Shown here one piece after another: positions 8,264 through 15,579 of a DNA stretch of 55,294 nt. Both the position numbers and the translations under genes were made by a program. Position 1 is the first letter of the stretch. Every line of letters begins with the position of its first letter. This stretch comes from Singulisphaera sp. GP187 (GTDB taxonomy: Bacteria; Planctomycetota; Planctomycetia; Gemmatales; Gemmataceae): positions 1-55,294 of the forward strand of contig CAMAUE010000016.1 of assembly GCA_945861245.1 (NCBI GenBank). Direction: 5' to 3'. The notes beneath the pieces are model-generated. The model searched no databases, was not told where the DNA came from, and saw nothing but the letters and a program-made list of their open reading frames with translations.

Positions 8264-9601
8264 GGATGCCCTGAACGCCGCCACAAACCCATCCAGCTCC
8301 GCCCGCGTGCGTTTCTCCGTCACCGCGATCGTCACACAATTGCCGAGCGTCGCATACCAACGCCCCAGGGCCAAACCGCCGTGGTAGCCCGCTTTCAGCA
8401 GTTTAGCCAACAGCGCCGGCGCATCGCCTGGCACTTGCACCGTGAACTCTTTGAAGAACGGTTGCTTGAACTTGAGCGACACGCCCGGAATCTTGCACAA
8501 CTCGTCCGCGAGATAATGCGCCTTCTGCAAACACAGGTTTGCCGTCTCGCGCAATCCTTGCGGCCCAAGCGCCGCCAGATACACAGACGCTCGCAGCGCA
8601 AACAAGCCCTGATTCGTACAGATGTTGCTCGTCGCCTTCTCACGGCGAATATGTTGCTCGCGCGTTTGCAGCGTCAGCACCCAGCAGCGTTTGCCGTTGC
8701 GATCCGTCGTCTGCCCGACGATTCGGCCCGGAATCTTGCGGACAAACTCATCGCGGCACGCCATCAGGCCGAGGTACGGCCCGCCGAATTGCATCGCCGT
8801 TCCGAGGCATTGCCCCTCGCCGACGGCGATGTCCGCACCATATTGGCCGGGCCGTTTCAGGATGCCCAGGCTGATCGCGTCGATACTGGAAACGAACAGA
8901 GCGCCTTTCGCCTTGCACAGCGACGAGACGGCATCGACGGCTTCGAGGTTGCCGAAAAAGTTCGGATGCTGCACGATTACGCACAGCGTCTGATCGTCAA
9001 CGACCTTCGCCAGTTCAGCCGGGTCGATCGCGCCGCCCGGCGTGGGCACGGTCACGATCTGCTTGTTGAGATTCGCGAGATACGTGGACAGCGTGAGCCG
9101 ATATTCCGGATGCACGCTCTCGGCAATAACGACTTTGGACCGATCGAGGTTGATGCTGATCGCCATGAGCACGCTCTCGGCCACCGCGCTGCCGCCTTCG
9201 TAAAGGCTGGCGTTGGACACGTCCAGGCCAGTGATCTGAGCGATGAGCGTTTGATACTCAAAAAACGCTTGCAACGATCCCTGACTCGCCTCCGCCTGGT
9301 AGGGAGTATACGCGGTGTAAAACTCGCTGCGTGAGGCAACGACATCGACGACGGACGGGATGAAGTGGTCGTAGCTGCCGCCGCCCAGGAAGCAGACCGC
9401 ATCGTCGGCGGATGCATTTCGCCGGGCGAGTTCGATGATGTGCTGTTGGAGTTCCATCTCGCATAATGATTCGGGAACGTTCAGTGCTCGATTCAGCTGA
9501 AACGGCTGCGGGATGGTCGTGAACAGTTCGCTCACCGACGCGGCGCCGATCTTCTCGAGCATCGCCTTGCGGTCGGCTTCGGTGTTAAGAATGTAAGGCA
9601 A
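8258..9601 (-). CDS. gcvPA: Glycine dehydrogenase (decarboxylating) subunit 1
   Basis: 447 residues, the N-terminal half of the split P protein. Recognised by the opening NTEADRKAMLEKIGAASVSELF, the segment FLGGGSYDHFIPSVVD, YTPYQAEASQGSLQAFFEYQ and GEGQCLG near the middle. It forms the heterotetramer with GcvPB, encoded 112 bp downstream on the same strand. The gene ends inside a family B inverted repeat, so the final valine codon and stop belong to the repeat arm. No glycine riboswitch could be recognised in the short 65-bp leader. Confidence 0.95.
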   Translation of the reverse strand: MPYILNTEADRKAMLEKIGAASVSELFTTIPQPFQLNRALNVPESLCEMELQQHIIELARRNASADDAVCFLGGGSYDHFIPSVVDVVASRSEFYTAYTPYQAEASQGSLQAFFEYQTLIAQITGLDVSNASLYEGGSAVAESVLMAISINLDRSKVVIAESVHPEYRLTLSTYLANLNKQIVTVPTPGGAIDPAELAKVVDDQTLCVIVQHPNFFGNLEAVDAVSSLCKAKGALFVSSIDAISLGILKRPGQYGADIAVGEGQCLGTAMQFGGPYLGLMACRDEFVRKIPGRIVGQTTDRNGKRCWVLTLQTREQHIRREKATSNICTNQGLFALRASVYLAALGPQGLRETANLCLQKAHYLADELCKIPGVSLKFKQPFFKEFTVQVPGDAPALLAKLLKAGYHGGLALGRWYATLGNCVTIAVTEKRTRAELDGFVAAFRASV

Positions 9602-9666
9602 GGCAGGACACCTTTCCAGTCACGTGAAAAGCAACAAGCCGGATCATCCGGCCTGGGTTAAGGGGA

Positions 9667-10014
9667 TTATATGAAGTGGCGAAAGGCGTAGTCCGTAGTC
9701 CGTCGCAACAACAGATTGTTGATACCGCCTAATCGTAGCCCAATCACGAGGACTTCGTTGACGTCATAGAGTCCCAAGTTGTCGGGATTATCCATGTATT
9801 CCTGAGACTCGAGGCCTGCCATGAATACCCAGCCGCTATCCGAGTCATGGTGTGGCTTTTCGCGGTACATGTAGCCTACTTTTAAGCCATCGACGACAAT
9901 CATGTCGGTCGCGAAACAAGCGCCATGACCGTTCGCCATCGGCTTGATCTGCTCGGCAGGTAGGAAGAATCGCTTCGGCATCGAGTCACCAGAATTGTCG
10001 GGTGCGTGTGTCAT
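9667..10014 (-). CDS. DUF2185 domain protein with altered C-terminus
   Basis: 115 residues. The body matches DUF2185: KVGYMYREKPHHDSDSGWVFMAG and EYMDNPDNLGLYDVN. This family occurs alone and among immunity-like proteins; its function is unknown. In the family the domain normally closes with a motif like IANYDP..IP.LD; here the frame instead continues VLVIGLRLGGINNL and then reads through a GTCCGTAGTCCGT-type intergenic repeat (about 9690-9705). The alternative frame contains GYD and AV around in-frame stops, consistent with an old frameshift. Its ATG overlaps the stop of the dehydrogenase upstream (ATGA), so the two are co-translated. Confidence 0.75.
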   Translation of the reverse strand: MTHAPDNSGDSMPKRFFLPAEQIKPMANGHGACFATDMIVVDGLKVGYMYREKPHHDSDSGWVFMAGLESQEYMDNPDNLGLYDVNEVLVIGLRLGGINNLLLRRTTDYAFRHFI

Positions 10015-11117
10015 TGCAGTGGCCGCATCGCTTCCGTGACATGCGCCGGTGCATTGCCGAACAGGCGTTCGTACTCCGCACGGGTCGGCTCCAGGCGGAC
10101 GCGGACTTTGTCGGCGTGGCCTTTGGCGATGTCGGCGAGCTTGTGGTTCGTGAACGGGTTGCGGAAGCGATCGTACGTCTCATCCGCGAACGCTGCGACC
10201 TGGTCCAAACGATACGCTAGCGTCGGCACGATTTCGCCGAACAAGAGGTCGCGAATCCATCTCGCGGCGACTTTGTTGGCGAGCAGGTTTTGCACGGTGT
10301 CGAATTGGCCGTGAAACTTGCCGACCATCGCCGTGTGCGTGCCATTGAGCATGCGAACCTTGCGGAGAAAGTACGGCGCGATGTCGTCGGCGAGGCGAAT
10401 CGCGGGATGATCGAATAGCGTCACGGATTTGTTCTTCGGCTTTTCAATCGCCCACAAATAATACGGCTCGGCACAGATCAGCAGGGGCTCCTTGTCAGCC
10501 AACGCGGGTTCCGGCATCGTCACGATGCAGTCCACGAGGCTGTTCAGCCAAACGCAATCGTTTCGCACCCAGTCGCGAAATTTACTCGGCAGATTCCACG
10601 TCTCGCTCTGCGTGCAGATCAGATCGGTTAGCTTGTCCGCATTGCGTTCGATTAGTTCGCAGGGCAGCATTACCGGCGCGGCGGCCTTCGCCTGGAAGCG
10701 TGCCCACAGCACCTGTGTCAGCTTCGCGGGCAGCGTCTCCGGCGGCGCAGTGAGCTTGTCCTCCGGCGCGAGCACGTAGCCCGACTCCGTGGCGTTGGTG
10801 ACGATGAAGCGCAAGTCGGTCGACTTCGCGAATGCCAGCACATCGCTCCATTGCTTGTCCGAAGAGACGACTCGGCTGATGCTTTTGACCGGCTCATAGC
10901 GTTCGACGAGTCCGCCGTCCTGGTAGCCACGAACGAGCACACGATAGCCGGCGGGGTTGTTGTGCAGCCCTGCGGAGCGATGGTCGGCAGAGCGCTGCAC
11001 GACGACAATGCGTCCGACGGCCTGGCCGGCATCGTTGGCGTGATGCACGAAGCGATCGACAAATGCACGCAGAAATCGGCCCGTGCCGAACTGAAGAATT
11101 GTTTCGGGAAGGGTCAT
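10011..11117 (-). CDS. Tagaturonate reductase / mannitol dehydrogenase family protein (UxaB-like)
   Basis: 368 residues from the ATG at 11117 (MTLPETILQFGTGRFLRAF). The N-terminal Rossmann region FGTGRFLRAFVDRFV and the later motif KVRMLNGTHT, together with DCIVTMPEP and ADKEPLLICAEPYYLWAIE, are those of long-chain mannitol dehydrogenase relatives, closest to tagaturonate reductase. It would reduce tagaturonate to altronate with NADH in galacturonate breakdown. No uxaA, uxaC or kdg genes are nearby, so the substrate is inferred from family resemblance only. It overlaps the DUF2185 gene by 4 bp. Confidence 0.8.
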   Translation of the reverse strand: MTLPETILQFGTGRFLRAFVDRFVHHANDAGQAVGRIVVVQRSADHRSAGLHNNPAGYRVLVRGYQDGGLVERYEPVKSISRVVSSDKQWSDVLAFAKSTDLRFIVTNATESGYVLAPEDKLTAPPETLPAKLTQVLWARFQAKAAAPVMLPCELIERNADKLTDLICTQSETWNLPSKFRDWVRNDCVWLNSLVDCIVTMPEPALADKEPLLICAEPYYLWAIEKPKNKSVTLFDHPAIRLADDIAPYFLRKVRMLNGTHTAMVGKFHGQFDTVQNLLANKVAARWIRDLLFGEIVPTLAYRLDQVAAFADETYDRFRNPFTNHKLADIAKGHADKVRVRLEPTRAEYERLFGNAPAHVTEAMRPLQ

Positions 11118-11160
11118 GAATTTGTCACGCTTTCTTGAATATTGGGAATGGACTAAGACG

Positions 11161-11213
11161 GGCATGCCACGAAGCTACTTTTCCCCGTCAAGCGTTCGTG
11201 GCATGTTCGTGCT
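11161..11213. repeat. Intergenic inverted repeat around GCATGCCACGAA
   Basis: GCATGCCACGAAGC (11162-11175) faces GCGTTCGTGGCATG (11199-11212), with one internal difference and a 23-bp loop. It lies between divergently transcribed genes rather than 3' of a gene, unlike most other copies in the window. Confidence 0.6.
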
Positions 11214-11336
11214 CTCACGTTGGTATTTGCAGGATCGATGGAATCAATATATATGCGGAATAGCGATGTGCGATTCGACCTGCGATCGATGTTCGCGATG
11301 AGGGAAAGGCTCACGATAGAATTTTCCAGAAGCATT

Positions 11337-11364
11337 TTGCGGACGGATAAAAAACAGTTATAAT
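11337..11364 (+). promoter_or_regulatory. Sigma70-type promoter upstream of the GroES-like gene
   Basis: TTGCGG at 11337-11342 and a perfect TATAAT at 11359-11364 are separated by 16 bp. The spacer is AT-rich and the expected start site near 11371 leaves a leader of about 36 nt before the ATG at 11407. No CIRCE or other operator was found nearby. Confidence 0.6.
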
Positions 11365-11406
11365 GGCGAGTGGAATGCCTTGGTTGCTCAAATTGGCGGA
11401 ACGAAC

Positions 11407-11883
11407 ATGAAAGCTATATTGCCGCTTAATAATAACATCGTCGTGCGACGGCTTGAGATTAAGCCAATTGCAAGGGCAAGCGCTGGCGTGGGAAAAGAAC
11501 CTCCAACACAGGGCACTGTTGTAAGCGTTGGTACTAACAGTGTATTGGCATCTGAAAGCCGTGTGTTACCCTTACTCAAAGCGGGCGATCGCGTCTGTTT
11601 CAAATCGGCTGCGGGCGACGAAGTAACAGTCGATGGTCAATTGCTGCTGATACTCGCGGAGGCGGACATACTTGCCGTGCTTGATGCTATCGAAACGGAT
11701 CCGTTGGAAGAAGATTCGGCGGCAAAATCGTCGCAGGTTTCTATTTCATCGGGTTCTTCGCTGTCGGAGCGTTTCCTCCTCGGCATCGGTTCCGTTTTGG
11801 AGTTTTTTCCATCGCCGGAACGATTCGATTCGTGGCGACTTGCGCAGGACATGCCATTCGGTGTTTGGCCGATCGATGTTTGA
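11407..11883 (+). CDS. GroES-like (Cpn10 fold) protein with C-terminal extension
   Basis: 158 residues from the ATG at 11407. Residues 1-93 follow the Cpn10 pattern: LPLNNNIVVRRLE, QGTVVSVG, LLKAGDRVCFK, DEVTVDGQLLLILAEADILAVLD. The mobile loop that should contain a GGIVLP-type hydrophobic tripeptide for docking onto GroEL is instead IKPIARASAGVGKEPP and lacks it. About 65 extra residues follow: an acidic/serine-rich linker and an aromatic tail (GIGSVLEFFPSPERFDSW...FGVWPIDV), absent from normal GroES (about 95 residues). No groEL is adjacent. It is probably a divergent Cpn10-fold protein, not a standard co-chaperonin. A good promoter lies just upstream. Confidence 0.7.
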   Translation: MKAILPLNNNIVVRRLEIKPIARASAGVGKEPPTQGTVVSVGTNSVLASESRVLPLLKAGDRVCFKSAAGDEVTVDGQLLLILAEADILAVLDAIETDPLEEDSAAKSSQVSISSGSSLSERFLLGIGSVLEFFPSPERFDSWRLAQDMPFGVWPIDV

Positions 11884-11933
11884 AATAAATTCGCCGCTCT
11901 GCAGAGCGAACTTGGCAAATCTGAGGAGTCGAC

Positions 11934-12267
11934 ATGAGTGCCCCGCAAAAGCCCATCGAACTGAAGACGCTCGTCGACAAGATCGAGAAAATAGCTTCGA
12001 CATCGCCCGATTCGGCAAGAACCCTCGTCCCGGAGTTCCAGGCTTACTCCGAGCACCTCCGTGATATGGATCGAGAGATCGCTTCAGGGTCAGATCATCG
12101 TCACCTATCTCGGTCAGGTCTTCGGCTTTCTCATCGGCATGACGGCGATCATCAGCGGCGTGCTGACAGCTTACAACGGCTCGCAATGGGCCGGCGGATT
12201 CATCGGAGGCGGCGGCGTGATCGGCCTAGTCTCCGTGTTCGTGCTTGGACTCAAGAAAGCCTCGTAA
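11934..12267 (+). pseudogene. DUF2335-like membrane protein, frameshifted
   Basis: The first frame starts MSAPQKPIELKTLVDKIEK and runs to HLRDMDRE. The conserved remainder (SLQGQIIVTYLGQVFGF, then SGVLTAYNG, then GGFIGGGGVIGLVSVFVLG) lies in the next frame. Dropping one base in the GAGAGA tract at about 12073-12078 restores a continuous 110-residue protein of DUF2335 type with two membrane helices near the C-terminus. As written, the first frame runs into unrelated sequence. Either the gene is decayed, the base is an assembly error, or expression needs frameshifting on the GAGAGA run. Function of the family is unknown. The Xaa-Pro peptidase gene starts 37 bp downstream. Confidence 0.75.
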
Positions 12268-12304
12268 TCCCCATTCTATGTAAACCATCCCGGAGCCATT
12301 TTCC

Positions 12305-13426
12305 ATGTCGATCTTCGCCATTCGCTGCGAACGCTTGCAAAAAATCATCTGCGACGAAGGCGTCGATCTCGCGCTCATCACCAATCCAATTAACGTCACT
12401 TATCTCACCGGCTTCAGCGGCGATGCGAGTAACCTGATTGTCACGCCGACGAAGACTTTGCTCGTCAGCGATGGCCGATTCAAAGTGCAGATCGAGGAGG
12501 AATGTCCGGGGCTTGAGGCGTTTATTCGTGGCCCGGCCCGGTTGACGGTCGATGTTACTATTGAGCAAATGAAATCGTTCTCTCCTCGCAGCATTGGGAT
12601 CGAGAGCGGCCACCTGACCATGGCCGATTTTGACACGTTCAAGGAGGGTATTAAGACTGCGGACTGGAAGCTGGCAAGCGACCGCGTCGAGAAATTGCGC
12701 ATGATAAAAGACGACACCGAGGTCGCGCAGATACGCTCCGCCATCCGCATCGCCGAACGAGCATTCGCGATGTTTCGGGCGTGCCTGAAGCCGAGCGACA
12801 CGGAAGTGGACATGGGCCACGCGATGGAGTCGTTCATCCGGCAAGCGGGAGGCAGCGAATCGGCGTTTCCGGTCATCGCGGCGGTCGGTCCACGGTCGGC
12901 GCTGCCGCATGCGCCACCAAGTTTGAGTGCGATGCAGGAGCATCGGTTGTTGCTCGTCGATTGGGGCGCGAGCGGACCGTTTTACAAAAGTGACTTGACA
13001 CGAATACTATGGACGTATAACAATTTACAGTTCCCCAATGGTTGTGCGATTCCGGATAAGGTCCGTAATGTACACGCGGTCGTCAAGGAAGCCCAGCGCC
13101 GGGCGATCGCCGCGATGAGGCCCGGCGCATCGACCAAGGAGATCGACACGATCGCGCGCGGCTATATCGCGGATCAGGGTTTCGGCGAACTGTTCAATCA
13201 CGGTTTGGGGCATGGATTCGGGCTGCAGATTCACGAGCCGCCGTTCTTCCGCCCGAGTGTGGACGTGACGCTAGCCGCCGGGATGGTGGTGACATGCGAA
13301 CCGGGCATTTATCTGCAAGGTGAATTCGGCATACGGATTGAGGACGACATCTTGATTACGCCGGATGGTGCGGAGATATTAACTCACTGCCCGCGCGAGC
13401 TTGATGCGAGTATTGTCGAGTTTTAA
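12305..13426 (+). CDS. Xaa-Pro peptidase (M24 family)
   Basis: 373 residues. The N-terminal creatinase-like domain (about 1-130) starts RCERLQKIICDEGVDLALITNP..VTYLTGF. The C-terminal pita-bread domain carries the five metal ligands: Asp in LLVDWGAS, Asp in YKSDLTR, His in NHGLGHGFG, Glu in VVTCEPG and Glu in IRIEDD. It should remove N-terminal residues ahead of proline, using two divalent metals, in the cytoplasm. It precedes accB and accC on the same strand. In many bacteria an elongation factor P gene sits between such a peptidase and accB; here that place is only a repeat-bearing 121-bp spacer. Confidence 0.9.
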   Translation: MSIFAIRCERLQKIICDEGVDLALITNPINVTYLTGFSGDASNLIVTPTKTLLVSDGRFKVQIEEECPGLEAFIRGPARLTVDVTIEQMKSFSPRSIGIESGHLTMADFDTFKEGIKTADWKLASDRVEKLRMIKDDTEVAQIRSAIRIAERAFAMFRACLKPSDTEVDMGHAMESFIRQAGGSESAFPVIAAVGPRSALPHAPPSLSAMQEHRLLLVDWGASGPFYKSDLTRILWTYNNLQFPNGCAIPDKVRNVHAVVKEAQRRAIAAMRPGASTKEIDTIARGYIADQGFGELFNHGLGHGFGLQIHEPPFFRPSVDVTLAAGMVVTCEPGIYLQGEFGIRIEDDILITPDGAEILTHCPRELDASIVEF

Positions 13427-13430
13427 TTCG

Positions 13431-13488
13431 TTCCGCTTGCGAAAATAATCGTGCATGGGATCGGTTGAGCGCTAAGCCACAAGCGGAA
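13431..13488. repeat. Degenerate family A inverted repeat
   Basis: The right arm GAGCGCTAAGCCACAAGCGG (13467-13486) is nearly intact, while the left side keeps only TTCCGCTTGCG (13431-13441). It begins 4 bp after the stop codon of the peptidase gene. Confidence 0.55.
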
Positions 13489-13547
13489 GACAGAGACCGA
13501 TAACTTAGCTCCGCTTTTCACGCGGAAAACCATAAACGAGGTGATCA

Positions 13548-14036
13548 TTGTCCACCAACGCCAACAAACCATCGCCGTTTGACGTTAAAACGGTCGAATC
13601 GCTGATCGCTTTGATGTCGGCAAATGACATGAGCGAAATCTACTTGCGTGACGGCACCCAGCATATGCGACTCCGCCGAGGCATGCAAGCGGGGCCAGTC
13701 GTTGCGACACCCATGCACTTCCCCTCGGCTTCGATCGCTGCGCATGTCGCCGTCGCGTCGCCATCCACACCGGTAGCAGCGCCGCCACGGAATCATCTGA
13801 TCGAGATCAAAAGCGAAACTGTCGGCACGTTCTACGCTCAGCCCAAGCCCGGCGATCCGCCGTTCGTCAAAGCCGGCGATCGCGTCACGCCCAACACACC
13901 AGTCGGCATAATCATCGTCATGAAAACCAACAACGAAGTCCTCGCCAACTGCACCGGCGTTATCGCCGAAGTTCTGGTGAAAAACGACCAGTTCGTTGAT
14001 TTTGGCCAGGTGCTGTTTCGAGTTGAACCAACTTAG
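13548..14036 (+). CDS. accB: Acetyl-CoA carboxylase biotin carboxyl carrier protein
   Basis: 162 residues from a TTG start supported by GAGG 6-7 bp upstream; no ATG or GTG lies suitably in frame. The N-terminal part (FDVKTVESLIALMSANDMSEI), a flexible Ala/Pro linker (50-82) and a biotinyl domain (about 84-162) match BCCP. The acceptor lysine is K126 in VMKTNNEV. The family consensus EAMK is altered (Glu and Ala become Ile and Val), though Met-Lys is kept. Biotinylated BCCP carries CO2 between AccC, encoded next, and the carboxyltransferase (not in the window) for fatty acid synthesis. The TAG stop lies within a CTTAGTCCTTGG repeat. Confidence 0.9.
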   Translation: MSTNANKPSPFDVKTVESLIALMSANDMSEIYLRDGTQHMRLRRGMQAGPVVATPMHFPSASIAAHVAVASPSTPVAAPPRNHLIEIKSETVGTFYAQPKPGDPPFVKAGDRVTPNTPVGIIIVMKTNNEVLANCTGVIAEVLVKNDQFVDFGQVLFRVEPT

Positions 14037-14125
14037 TCCTTGGTCCTTGGTACTTCGTCCTTAGAACTTAGTAAGCGAACGTCGAATATCAATCACCGTG
14101 GTCGACCTAAGTACAAAGCACCAAG
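14033..14125. repeat. Inverted repeat of the CTTAGTCCTTGG type overlapping the accB stop codon
   Basis: The left half has tandem TCCTTGG/TCCTTAG words from 14033; the right half at about 14106-14125 reads CCTAAGTACAAAGCACCAAG, an imperfect complement. It fills the accB-accC spacer. The stop codon of accB (14034-14036) is part of the repeat. Confidence 0.6.
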
Positions 14126-14154
14126 CTCTGCATTTTTTCCCTCGCGAACCAACT

Positions 14155-15501
14155 ATGTTCCAACGCATCCTAGTAGCAAATCGTGGCGAGATCGCACTGC
14201 GTGTGATTCGCGCTTGTAGAGACCTTGGTATTGAGGTCGTCGCTGTCTTCAGCGAAGCCGACCGCGGGGCGCCGTATCTCGAACTCGCGGATCAAGCGAT
14301 CTGCATCGGGCCGGCGAATTCGGCGGAGAGCTACCTGAAGATTCCGCGCATCATGAGTGCAGCCGAGGTCGGGAATGTGCAGGCGATCCATCCGGGCTTT
14401 GGGTTTCTCTCGGAGAATGCCCATTTCGCCGAGGTTTGTCGGGCGTGCAAAATCGAGTTCATCGGCCCATCCGAAGATGCGATGCGCCGCCTGGGCAACA
14501 AGAACGAAGCACGCAAACTAGCCGTCAAGGCGGGCGTGCCGGTCGTTCCCGGCAGCGAAGGCCTGATTACCAGCGAGAGCCAGGCGCTCGGCGTGGCAAA
14601 CGACATGGGCTATCCCGTCCTCGTCAAAGCGGCGGCGGGCGGCGGCGGGCGCGGCATGCGCGTCGCGCGCGACGAGGCCAGCCTCAAGACCGGACTCGTC
14701 GCCGCTCAACAGGAAGCCGAGGCCGCCTTCAAAGACGGCAGCGTCTACATCGAAAAATACATCGAACGGCCTCGCCATATCGAAATCCAACTGCTAGGCG
14801 ACAAGCACGGCAACTTCGTCCATCTCTTCGAACGCGATTGCTCGCTCCAGCGCCGCCACCAAAAACTCGTCGAGGAATCGGCAGCGACGAATCTACCCGC
14901 CGAAGTCCGCCAGCGCATCTGCGATGCCGCCGTGCGCCTTGCGAAAGAAGCCGGCTACTACAACGCCGGTACGTGCGAGTTCCTTCTCGACAAAGATAAC
15001 AACTTCTATTTCATCGAAGTCAACGCTCGCATTCAGGTTGAGCATCCCGTTACCGAATTGGTCACCGGCGTCGACTTGATCCGTCAGCAGATTCTCATCG
15101 CCGCCGGCGAGAAGTTGCCGTTCAAGCAGAAGGACCTGCACCACCGCGGGCACGCCATCGAATGCCGAATCAACGCCGAGGATCCCGCCAACAATTTCCG
15201 TGCAACACCGGGCCTGATCACACGCTGGCAGGCGCCGGGTGGCCTGGGCGTTCGGCTTGACACGCACGCATGCCAGGGCTACCGCGTGCCGCCCAACTAC
15301 GATTCGATGGTGGCCAAGCTGCTTGTGCATCAGCCGACTCGCCTGGAAGCGATCGCGTGCATGAAGCGAGCGCTCCGCGAGTTCGTCATCGAAGGAATCA
15401 AGACGACGATCCCAATCCATCTCGACATCATGTCGCACCCCGCTTTCATCTCAGGGAATGTTGATACGACGTTTATCGAACGGACATGGTCACGTCCTTA
15501 G
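14155..15501 (+). CDS. accC: Acetyl-CoA carboxylase, biotin carboxylase subunit
   Basis: 448 residues from the ATG at 14155 ([14 protein letters not shown]). An in-frame upstream start would read through the repeat and is rejected. ATP-grasp enzyme: N-terminal fold with [16 protein letters not shown], glycine-rich ATP loop [14 protein letters not shown], metal ligands in [16 protein letters not shown], and the catalytic region ECRINAEDP. It carboxylates biotin on AccB using ATP and bicarbonate. It is the distal gene of a likely pep-accB-accC unit. Its stop codon TAG lies in a CCTTAGTCCTTAG tract of the following repeat. Convergent glnE begins 69 bp beyond. Confidence 0.95.
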   Translation: MFQRILVANRGEIALRVIRACRDLGIEVVAVFSEADRGAPYLELADQAICIGPANSAESYLKIPRIMSAAEVGNVQAIHPGFGFLSENAHFAEVCRACKIEFIGPSEDAMRRLGNKNEARKLAVKAGVPVVPGSEGLITSESQALGVANDMGYPVLVKAAAGGGGRGMRVARDEASLKTGLVAAQQEAEAAFKDGSVYIEKYIERPRHIEIQLLGDKHGNFVHLFERDCSLQRRHQKLVEESAATNLPAEVRQRICDAAVRLAKEAGYYNAGTCEFLLDKDNNFYFIEVNARIQVEHPVTELVTGVDLIRQQILIAAGEKLPFKQKDLHHRGHAIECRINAEDPANNFRATPGLITRWQAPGGLGVRLDTHACQGYRVPPNYDSMVAKLLVHQPTRLEAIACMKRALREFVIEGIKTTIPIHLDIMSHPAFISGNVDTTFIERTWSRP

Positions 15502-15579
15502 TCCTTAGTCCTTAGCATCGAGATAACTCGATTGCAAATTGGTTTTTGCTACTGACTACTGACCACGGACTACGGACCC
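15494..15579. repeat. Inverted repeat of the GTCCTTAG/GTCCGTAG type overlapping the accC stop codon
   Basis: GTCCTTAGTCCTTAGTCC words from 15494 face ACTGACCACGGACTACGGAC at about 15558-15577, which is an imperfect complement. The stop codons of accC and, at the other edge, convergent glnE lie within or next to it, so it may serve as a shared 3' end. Confidence 0.55.
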
